In this document: piece by piece, positions 54,129-61,047 of the stretch | Layout of the letters: every line of letters starts with the position of its first letter | Position numbering within the stretch: the stretch's first letter is position 1 | Program-made: the position numbers and the translations under genes | The notes under the pieces: model-generated | Seen by the model: only the letters and a program-made list of their open reading frames with translations | The model's database searches: none | What the model was told of the DNA's origin: nothing | Assembly (NCBI GenBank): GCA_013824085.1 | Contig: PNNF01000003.1 | Coordinates: 1-64,000, forward strand | Length of the DNA: 64,000 nucleotides | Source: Chlorobiaceae bacterium | GTDB taxonomy: Bacteria > Bacteroidota > Ignavibacteria > Ignavibacteriales > Ignavibacteriaceae | Direction: 5' to 3'

Positions 54129-54685
54129 TTATGAAATGCCTTTGAAATTTCTTCTCTTAAAAATTTTCTTGCTCTATGCAACCTTGATTTTATTGCTGGT
54201 ACTGATAGCTCCGTTATTTTTCCCGTCTCTTCAGTTGATAAACCTTCAACATCTCGCAGCAAAAAAACAATTCTATATTCAGGCGAGAGCTTTGAGATTG
54301 CTTCATCTAAAACAATTTTCAATTCTTTATTTTCAATATTGATTGAGGGCACTTCGGACCAATCAGAAATATGTTTTTCATCAAAAAAATTATCTTCTTC
54401 GCTTGGTTCAACATAGTTATATCTTTTATTTTTTCTTGCCTCCATCAAACAATGATTTGAAACTATCCGATAGAGCCACGTCGAAAGTTTTGACTTACTA
54501 TCAAACTGATTAAGATGTTTTATCACGCTTAAAAACGTTTCTTGCATTGTGTTTTCGGCTTTGTCTTTATCTCGACAAATCTTAAAAGAAAAATTATAAA
54601 CTGTCTGTTCATACTTCTTTACTAAATCTGAAAGTGCTTTTCTGTCACCCGATTTAGCAAGCTCAATAATTTCTGTTTCGTTCAT
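54125..54685 (-). CDS. ECF RNA polymerase sigma factor
   Basis: This 186-residue sigma-70 family protein has only regions 2 and 4: AENTMQETFLSVIKHL and STWLYRIVSNHCL in region 2, and LSPEYRIVFLLRDVEGLST followed by LSVPAIKSRLHRARK in region 4. It is coupled to the zinc-finger anti-sigma gene. The pair probably controls a redox or envelope stress regulon, perhaps including the neighbouring genes. Confidence 0.93.
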   Translation of the reverse strand: MNETEIIELAKSGDRKALSDLVKKYEQTVYNFSFKICRDKDKAENTMQETFLSVIKHLNQFDSKSKLSTWLYRIVSNHCLMEARKNKRYNYVEPSEEDNFFDEKHISDWSEVPSINIENKELKIVLDEAISKLSPEYRIVFLLRDVEGLSTEETGKITELSVPAIKSRLHRARKFLREEISKAFHK

Positions 54686-54812
54686 TTAATTAGATTCATT
54701 TTCTTATTAATAGTTTCAGTAAATTTAATCATTCTTCACGTTACTCGGTTTGGGCTCAGCAAAAATTCAAAACTTTCTGAACCGATAAACTTTTTTTCGT
54801 AAAATTATTTTT

Positions 54813-55646
54813 TCAAAAAGGTCTTTCCCAAAGCGGAACGTAACCAACTTGCTTAATTATTTTTTGTCCTTCGGGACTAAGAATCCAGTCAATAAATTTT
54901 TTAACTTCGCCTGTTGGTAAATTTAACGTATAAAAATGAAGATACCTTGAAATTGGATATTTATCATTTCTGACATTTTCTTCAGACGCCTCAATCCCAT
55001 TTATTTTTGCTGAAACAAAATCTCCTTTGAAGCCAATGCCACCATAGCCAATCGCATTCACGTTAGACTCAACTTGCTCAATAATATTTTCGGTTGTTAT
55101 TTCAACTTGAACTGAAAAACAATATTCCTCGCCCAATAAAATGTGATCTTTGAAGTAGAGATACGTTCCTGAGTTTGGAGTTCGCACAAATGGAACTATT
55201 GGTTTATCAGCTCCGCCAAGCTCTTTCCAGTTAGTGATTTTGCACGTATAAATATCTTTCAATTGTTGTAAAGTAAAATCTCTAACTTTATTTTTTTCAT
55301 TTACATAAATGCTCAATGCGTCTTTAGCAATTAGAAATGACATTCCAAGACTTCCAAATTTGTCAGCAATAATTTTTATTTCTTCTCCCATCAAACTTCT
55401 AGACGCCGTACTAATTTCAACTTCTCCTTTTGACAATGCTTTTATTCCACTCGCAGTTCCTCCGCCTTCAACATAAATTGAGACGTAAGGATTTTGTTTC
55501 ATATACTCTTCTGCAAGATAATTTGTTAGAAGCAACATTGTATCGGAGCCTTTAATTCTAATCCTACTGACACTCTCCGGTTTGTATGAACAAGAGTTAA
55601 AAAATAAAAATGAGAAGAATAATATTGTCAATAAAAATTTATTCAT
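54813..55646 (-). CDS. phosphate-binding protein, PstS family
   Basis: This 277-residue lipoprotein (signal ending FFNSC, Cys19) has the PstS signature IKGSDTMLLL, VEGGGTASGIKAL and ISTASRSLMGEE with later VPFVRTPNSGTYLYF. It captures phosphate for an ABC importer, but no pstC, pstA or pstB is in the window. Its stop-to-start contact with the M28 peptidase gene (shared base 55646) suggests co-translation. Confidence 0.88.
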   Translation of the reverse strand: MNKFLLTILFFSFLFFNSCSYKPESVSRIRIKGSDTMLLLTNYLAEEYMKQNPYVSIYVEGGGTASGIKALSKGEVEISTASRSLMGEEIKIIADKFGSLGMSFLIAKDALSIYVNEKNKVRDFTLQQLKDIYTCKITNWKELGGADKPIVPFVRTPNSGTYLYFKDHILLGEEYCFSVQVEITTENIIEQVESNVNAIGYGGIGFKGDFVSAKINGIEASEENVRNDKYPISRYLHFYTLNLPTGEVKKFIDWILSPEGQKIIKQVGYVPLWERPF

Positions 55647-57310
55647 TAAAATTTTTCCGCTCGCGATCTTAAACGCGCATTAATAAAGGGCGATCCCTTC
55701 CTCCACTCTGGTTCAATTTCAGAATTTGCCAAAGTATAAATAAACTCAAATAAAATTTGTGCATGTTGATTTACCGCATCATAATTAATTGGTAAAGTTA
55801 AATCATCAAACGGAGAATGATAATATTTATTTTGAAAATTTATCAAACTTATTATTCCTTCTTTAGAATCGATGTTCACATATTCAGTTCCATCCATAAT
55901 TAATATTGCCGGAATTCCAGCACGTGCAAAAGCCCATTGATCTGATTTCGATAACGCTTCTGTTTGTCTAAACATTGCGGGGATTTGCTGAATTAATAAA
56001 TTATTTTTTTTTGCAACTTGAATTAAATTCTCTTCAAGTGTTGAGAGTTCTTTCCCAACTCCAATTAAAGTTTTAAATTTATCGAGATAAGCAATCCCAT
56101 CAATATTAACATTGGCTATAGTTTTATAAAGCGGAAAGATTGCGTGATCTGCATAATATGTTGAGCCGAGCAATCCCTTCTCTTCACCAGTTGTCAGAAG
56201 AAAAATTATAGACCGTTTGGGTCGTTCGTTTAATTGCGTAAAAGCTTTTGCAATTTCGATTAGAACTGAAGTGCCAATTGCATTGTCAAACACTCCGTTA
56301 TAAATTGAATCGCCTTGAATTGCTTTTCCAATTCCGAAAGCATCATAATGAGCAGAGACAAGAACGTAAGTATCTTTTAATTCTCTATCGCTGCCTTCAA
56401 TCATTCCAACTATATTTGGAGCTACGAAATCACGCTCGCTAAAATCACCACTGAACGAAAGCTTTGTTTTCAACTCAAAACTTTTTATCGAATTATTTTC
56501 ATGCTTTAACAAAATATCGTTTAATGAAAATTGTGAGCCGAGAAATAATTTATTTGCAGTAACGGGATTTTTCACCAAACTTAAATTGCTTGTTACACGA
56601 TATGCAAGCGTAACATCCTCGAAGGAAAACAAGTTTTGTTTTACAATCCATTCTTTTGGTTTTCCGATCAACTCTTTAGGAATAATTATACAACCTCTTG
56701 CTCCACGAGAGAGCGCGATTCTCTGCTTAGCATCAGGCGTTGAATAAATAGTTGGTTCATCTGCATCAAAAAAATTTTCGTTATCAGAATTTGGTTCACC
56801 ACTTAAACAGACAACTATTTTTCCAGCGACATCTATCAATTGATAATCGTTGTAATCAAATTCAGGAGCGATAATTCCATAACCAACAAAGACGAGCGGA
56901 AGTTGATTTGGAATAAATGTCTGTTCGCCTGAGCGATAGAGTAAATAATCTTCCCAAAGTTTTAGTTCAATTTTTTCTTCATTAAAAAATAAATTTAGTT
57001 CAGAGTTTTGATTAGGAAAGCTGCCGTGCATCTGAATATATTGATAATAAGTGTTCTCATCTCCGATAGGAATTAAATTTAGTTGGTCAAACTCAAGCGC
57101 CAAATATTTAGCAGCAAGATTTCCGCCCATAGTTCCCGTGCCTCTTCCTTCAAACAGATCGCTTCCTAAAAATTGTAAATGTCGCTTCACCGCGTCCATT
57201 GAGATTGAATTTTTTATCTCGTCAAATGTTCCGTTTTTCGCTTGAGCAAAAATTTGCAAATTAGAAATTAGCAATAGGATTAGAAGAGTATTTAAAAGGG
57301 ATATAATCAT
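55646..57310 (-). CDS. M28-family aminopeptidase, exported
   Basis: This 554-residue protein has an N-terminal signal, a PA-like insertion around residues 140-260 and an M28 catalytic domain with metal ligands in SAHYDAFG, FDNAIGTSV, TTGEEKGLLGS, NVNIDGIAY and a late His in YYHSPFDD. It removes N-terminal amino acids from peptides in the periplasm or outside the cell. It precedes pstS in the same direction. Confidence 0.9.
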   Translation of the reverse strand: MIISLLNTLLILLLISNLQIFAQAKNGTFDEIKNSISMDAVKRHLQFLGSDLFEGRGTGTMGGNLAAKYLALEFDQLNLIPIGDENTYYQYIQMHGSFPNQNSELNLFFNEEKIELKLWEDYLLYRSGEQTFIPNQLPLVFVGYGIIAPEFDYNDYQLIDVAGKIVVCLSGEPNSDNENFFDADEPTIYSTPDAKQRIALSRGARGCIIIPKELIGKPKEWIVKQNLFSFEDVTLAYRVTSNLSLVKNPVTANKLFLGSQFSLNDILLKHENNSIKSFELKTKLSFSGDFSERDFVAPNIVGMIEGSDRELKDTYVLVSAHYDAFGIGKAIQGDSIYNGVFDNAIGTSVLIEIAKAFTQLNERPKRSIIFLLTTGEEKGLLGSTYYADHAIFPLYKTIANVNIDGIAYLDKFKTLIGVGKELSTLEENLIQVAKKNNLLIQQIPAMFRQTEALSKSDQWAFARAGIPAILIMDGTEYVNIDSKEGIISLINFQNKYYHSPFDDLTLPINYDAVNQHAQILFEFIYTLANSEIEPEWRKGSPFINARLRSRAEKF

Positions 57311-57447
57311 TGTTTAAATTTTTGAAATAAAATTGTAGTCAATTTATTTTTATTCAGAACTTAACTTCATCGAAAATAATAAACAATTTACAAACAAAAT
57401 GATTTATCTGAAATTCAGAATTATTAATCTTTTGTTTTATTGTTGTG

Positions 57448-57467
57448 GCGAACCTGCGTGTTCGCCC
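57448..57467. repeat. REP-like palindrome beside the RAYT gene
   Basis: GGCGAAC (57448-57454) pairs with GTTCGCC (57461-57467). The same arms occur inside the transposase gene at 57801-57820 and beyond it at 58444-58465. It lies 36 bases past the RAYT stop. Confidence 0.75.
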
Positions 57468-57502
57468 ATGCAGGCAGTTCCTATGCGATCAATTTTAAAA
57501 AA

Positions 57503-58291
57503 TTATTTTTTTCTATATGGATTTTTTGAATCTGATTTCCATCTTGACGGATTATTGATAATGTACTCTCTAACTTTATTCAATTCGATTTCATTTCTAA
57601 TGATGCGTTCATAATAATTTTTCTGCCATAATTTACCGTGAAATGGTTCCCAATTATTATTTTTTATTTCTCGTAAAAATTCATTTGTCGTCATCGTCTT
57701 AAACCATTGAATAATTTGAGATAAAGATGATTTTCGTTGGGGCGTATCGCGTTGGGGCGTATCGCGTTGGGGCGTATCGCGTTGGGGCGTATCGCGTTGG
57801 GGCGAACCTACGTGTTCGCCCTCTTTGTTTCCGTCTTCGCCCTGCAGCTCGATCTCGGGTTCACCCACTTTATCTACCCGTTCGCCCCCTCTAATTTCTT
57901 CTGACTGTCGTGCGTTTGCGTTGGTTTTCGCTTCTGCTTCAGTTTCTGCACTGACAATCATCTCAGGACTGACAAACGTTTTGGTTTCTTCCTTAATCTT
58001 AGGGCAGACACGTAGGTCTGCCCCTACAATAAAAACAATTCCATGAAAATGATCCGGCATTATTATGTATTCATCCAATTCCACATCATTAAATTTGTTT
58101 CTCAATTCCCACCACCATTTGTCAATCATTATCCCGGCATTATTCAAAATCATTTTTTCATCTGAAATATTTCCCAGCAAACATTTTCTTTCTTGAATAC
58201 ACATCGTTACAAAATATGCCCCCGCTTTCGAATAATCATATCCTTTTAACCTGATTGATTTGCGATGATGAATTTCAGGATTGTATTTCAT
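57503..58291 (-). CDS. REP-associated tyrosine transposase with repeat-interrupted centre
   Basis: This 262-residue Y1/HUH transposase (RAYT) has HUH-type HFH at 81-83 in MPDHFHGIVFI and the presumed catalytic Tyr in WQKNYYERIIRN (226-227). RAYTs move or maintain short palindromes. Residues 89-187 are an insertion relative to the usual family: GADLRVCPK and GEHVGSPQR are translations of palindromes like those around the gene, and residues 167-186 are four DTPQR repeats from a 15-bp tandem array (57736-57795). The frame stays open, so the protein may still work. Confidence 0.85.
   Translation of the reverse strand: MKYNPEIHHRKSIRLKGYDYSKAGAYFVTMCIQERKCLLGNISDEKMILNNAGIMIDKWWWELRNKFNDVELDEYIIMPDHFHGIVFIVGADLRVCPKIKEETKTFVSPEMIVSAETEAEAKTNANARQSEEIRGGERVDKVGEPEIELQGEDGNKEGEHVGSPQRDTPQRDTPQRDTPQRDTPQRKSSLSQIIQWFKTMTTNEFLREIKNNNWEPFHGKLWQKNYYERIIRNEIELNKVREYIINNPSRWKSDSKNPYRKK
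57736..57807. repeat. 15-bp tandem repeat within the RAYT gene
   Basis: Four exact copies of GTTGGGGCGTATCGC (57736-57795) and a partial fifth run into the palindrome at 57801-57820. Because the unit is five codons, expansion leaves the frame intact and gives the DTPQR repeats. Copy number is likely to vary by slippage. Confidence 0.9.
57801..57820. repeat. REP-like palindrome inside the RAYT gene
   Basis: GGCGAAC and GTTCGCC are separated by six bases, matching those at 57448-57467 and 58444-58465. It encodes part of EHVGSPQR on the minus strand. Confidence 0.8.
58002..58023. repeat. second type of REP-like palindrome inside the RAYT gene
   Basis: GGGCAGAC (58002-58009) and GTCTGCCC (58016-58023) form an eight-base perfect stem with a six-base loop ACGTAG. 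Loop and layout resemble the GGCGAAC type, but the arm sequence differs. It encodes ADLRVCP. Confidence 0.8.
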
Positions 58292-58443
58292 AATTTTATT
58301 TTTATAAAAATTAATTCAAAAGACGAATAGCAAAAAAAAAAATTTTATACGATTATTTAATTGTGAAAATTACGAACATATTTACCAAAAAAAATACGCT
58401 TTCTGGAATATTTTTTTCTGGTGAACGTTGGGGCGAAACGTTG

Positions 58444-58465
58444 GGGCGAACCTGCGTGTTCGCCC
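58444..58465. repeat. REP-like palindrome between the RAYT and truA genes
   Basis: GGGCGAAC (58444-58451) and GTTCGCCC (58458-58465) pair perfectly. It lies in the spacer after truA and upstream of the RAYT gene. A partial GGGGCGAAA precedes it. Confidence 0.75.
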
Positions 58466-58536
58466 TCCTTTTTTCCGTCTTCGCCCCCCTCTTCGTTGCT
58501 ATTTTCTCCCCGTATATTTATTTCTATTTCAATATC

Positions 58537-59322
58537 TCATTCCTTGTTCAACAAAAGAACTGGTTTTAGTTCACCAATTTTTTCGTTATGGTAAATCACT
58601 TTTTCCAAGAATAAACCTGATGGCGGAGCCGTATATTTTGCAGGGACATCTGAATATGTCTTTAAAAATTGTATAATATTTTTTTCATTCAAATTCCCTC
58701 TCCCAACTTCTACAAGTACTCCAATTATTCGGCGAACTTGCTTCCAAAGAAAATGCGATGCTTTTATACGAATCAATATTAATTCGCTTGTCTCTTTTAA
58801 CTCAATGTCCTTTACTAAAACTTTTGTTGACTTCTCCGTTTTATCATCATCAGTAAATGAAACAAAGTCATGCATTCCAACAAATTCAATCGAAGTTTTT
58901 TTCATCGCTTCAAAATTCAATTTGTCTTTAATCCACCAAACATAATTCTTACCGAAAGCAGTCCTGCGTTTAGAAATTTGATAAACATAGCTTCTCATTT
59001 TTGCATCGTGTCTTGCGTGAAATTTTGGATTGGTTTTTTCAACTTCAAGTAGATGAATATCGTGTGGAAGTTTGTCATTCATTTTTAATCTGATTATTTC
59101 AGGAGCGAGCATCGTCTTAACTTCCATATGCGCAATTTGTTCAATAGCGTGAACACCCGCATCAGTTCTGCCTGAACCCATTAACTCAATTTTATTATTT
59201 GAATCAAAAATTTCTTCAGCTACACTTAATAGCGTTCCCTGAATAGTTTTGGAATCTTTTTGCATCTGCCAACCACTGTAGCGCGTTCCATCATACTCGA
59301 TGTAAAGTTTATAACGTGACAT
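58537..59322 (-). CDS. truA: tRNA pseudouridine synthase A
   Basis: This 261-residue enzyme makes pseudouridine at positions 38-40 of the tRNA anticodon arm. The catalytic Asp is in GSGRTDAGVHA near residue 50. YDGTRYSGWQMQ at the start, KFHARHDAKMRSYVYQI, HFLWKQVRRIIGVL and the C-terminal PPSGLFLEKV are standard. Length is normal. It lies downstream of no coupled gene; the RAYT repeat region follows. Confidence 0.95.
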   Translation of the reverse strand: MSRYKLYIEYDGTRYSGWQMQKDSKTIQGTLLSVAEEIFDSNNKIELMGSGRTDAGVHAIEQIAHMEVKTMLAPEIIRLKMNDKLPHDIHLLEVEKTNPKFHARHDAKMRSYVYQISKRRTAFGKNYVWWIKDKLNFEAMKKTSIEFVGMHDFVSFTDDDKTEKSTKVLVKDIELKETSELILIRIKASHFLWKQVRRIIGVLVEVGRGNLNEKNIIQFLKTYSDVPAKYTAPPSGLFLEKVIYHNEKIGELKPVLLLNKE

Positions 59323-59641
59323 ATTATTTTTCTTTGTTAATAGTTATTCGTTTGAAAATATTTAATTAAAGGACAAATCTAAAAACTATGTTAGTGTCTC
59401 ATGATATCTGCGTAAATCAACTCCGAAAACTTTCGGGAGTGAATGAGTTTTTAAAAGTTCTTTAAAAATAATCATTCAAATTTTGATTTCATATCTAATA
59501 ATCGAAAGGAGGAGTTGTGAAATTATTTTGCGCGTCAACTTTGCGTGAGAAGTATTGAGAAATGTAATTCTAAATCAAATTGAATTTACTAATGTTCATT
59601 CAAATTTAGATTAACCGAGAGAAAAAATTCAACCACAAAAA
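59323..59641. other. intergenic region between truA and queD
   Basis: This 319-bp spacer has no gene of normal size. A hairpin at 59420-59440 (ACTCCGAAA against TTTCGGGAGT) is followed by a T-run. Further on, a strong AAGGAGG (59506-59512) precedes a GTG at 59517 that opens a 13-codon frame; I judge this more likely to be a relic than a gene. Confidence 0.4.
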
Positions 59642-60058
59642 TTATTGTAATTCTATTCTCTCTTCTGCATAGGAATCGAGTGTTTCAAATACTCTAACTG
59701 AAACAGAATTAATGTTTGAAGGGAATCCAATTTTTTTTATTTCACTCAAAAAATAGTTACAAATGTTTTCACAAGTAGAATGAAAATCTACTACAACTTT
59801 TTTTGATGATAATTTTTCAAGAGCTGCTATTAAATCTAAATCTTCTTTATAAACTATAACTGCGTGGTCAAGTTCTTCAATTAATGGATTGATAATTGTT
59901 TTCATATCATAAAAATCTATAAGCATTCCGTTTGCATCAAGCTCTCCTTCGACCTCTAAAATCAAGCGATACGAGTGCCCGTGCAAATTTATACATTTAC
60001 CTTTGTGAAACGGAAGTCGATGCCCCATCTCCCAATTAAATTCTTTAGCGATCTTCAT
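59642..60058 (-). CDS. queD: 6-carboxytetrahydropterin synthase QueD
   Basis: This 138-residue T-fold enzyme converts dihydroneopterin triphosphate to 6-carboxytetrahydropterin, the first dedicated step of queuosine and deazapurine synthesis. Zinc ligands are His13 and the two His in NLHGHSY; the catalytic Cys is in KGKCINL. DFYDMKTIINPLIEELDHAV and the Glu in RVFETLDSYAEE are also present. It overlaps or abuts queE at base 60058, so they are co-translated. Confidence 0.94.
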   Translation of the reverse strand: MKIAKEFNWEMGHRLPFHKGKCINLHGHSYRLILEVEGELDANGMLIDFYDMKTIINPLIEELDHAVIVYKEDLDLIAALEKLSSKKVVVDFHSTCENICNYFLSEIKKIGFPSNINSVSVRVFETLDSYAEERIELQ

Positions 60059-60702
60059 TAAACTCCTTTTCTACTTGGTTCCCAAATTATTTTATGCAAT
60101 TGAAGTTGAAACCTTACATTCAATTTATCTCTTAAAATCCACTCAACGAGTGTTACCGGCTCTATTGTGCCGAAAACAATCGACATCAAGAGAGTGCATT
60201 TTTTTGTCAAATTATACTTTTCAATTTGTTCTTTCGACCAATCATAATCTTCGCGTGATCCGATTACAAATTTTACTTCATCAATATTTTTTAAGTGCGG
60301 AATATTTTCATATCGATTTTTTTTCATCATTCCGCTGGACGGACATTTTAAGTCCATAATAATTTTTACACGCTCATCTATTTTTTCGATTGGTAAACTT
60401 CCGCCTGTCTCAATCATCACTTCGTATCCAATGTCGCATAGTTTTTTCATAAGCTCAATAGATTCATCTTGAACGAGTGGTTCACCGCCAGTAATTTCAA
60501 TAAGATTGCAATCATATTTTTTTACTTCGGAAATTATTTCATCAATTGATAAATCTTTTCCTTCGTAGAACGCATATTCAGTATCACAATAAGTGCATCG
60601 CAAATTGCAATACGTTAATCGTACAAAAACTGTGGGCAGTCCCGCCTTTGTACTTTCACCTTGAATTGAAAAAAATATTTCGTTTACTTTTAGCATTACC
60701 AA
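60058..60702 (-). CDS. queE: 7-carboxy-7-deazaguanine synthase QueE
   Basis: This 214-residue radical-SAM enzyme makes 7-carboxy-7-deazaguanine from the product of QueD. The [4Fe-4S] cluster motif is CNLRCTYC (CX3CX2C), preceded by SIQGESTKAGLPTVFVR. EITGGEPLVQ holds SAM contacts. The start may be ATG 60702 or 60696. Usual partners queC and queF are outside the window; the pathway may end in tRNA queuosine or DNA deazapurine. Confidence 0.94.
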   Translation of the reverse strand: MVMLKVNEIFFSIQGESTKAGLPTVFVRLTYCNLRCTYCDTEYAFYEGKDLSIDEIISEVKKYDCNLIEITGGEPLVQDESIELMKKLCDIGYEVMIETGGSLPIEKIDERVKIIMDLKCPSSGMMKKNRYENIPHLKNIDEVKFVIGSREDYDWSKEQIEKYNLTKKCTLLMSIVFGTIEPVTLVEWILRDKLNVRFQLQLHKIIWEPSRKGV

Positions 60703-60766
60703 ATTTTACTTCTGCTACATCTCTTTTGTGAATTAGTAGCGAGTCACATACTTCATTTTTATTTAG

Positions 60767-60841
60767 TACCCCCGAGAGGATTCGAACCTCCGACAAACAG
60801 TTTAGGAAACTGCTGCTCTATCCATACTGAGCTACAGGGGC
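60767..60841 (-). tRNA. tRNA-Arg (CCU anticodon)
   Basis: The 75-base gene on the minus strand has the acceptor pair GCCCCTG with CGGGGGT, D arm AGCTCAGTATGGATAGAGC, an anticodon loop TTCCTAA giving anticodon CCT and a T arm with GGTTCGAATCC. The discriminator is A, and no CCA is encoded. Confidence 0.93.
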
Positions 60842-61047
60842 GTTTCAAAATTTTTAAATTGAACTACTCAAATTTATTTTAACTCAATCTCAACAATTAA
60901 AATAATGACAACAATAATAATAATTAAGAAGAAAAGATTTATCTCTATTCGTAGGAATTTTCTTCATCAATGAAAATTGTTTTCTGAAAGTTAAAAGTTT
61001 AGCAAGTCCGTTATTCGAAATTATTAATAGCCGAAAAACATGAACAA

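Noticed and set aside
57736-57807. CRISPR-like array
   Set aside because: The units are 15 bp, directly adjacent and without spacers, and they lie in a coding sequence; no cas genes are present in the window.
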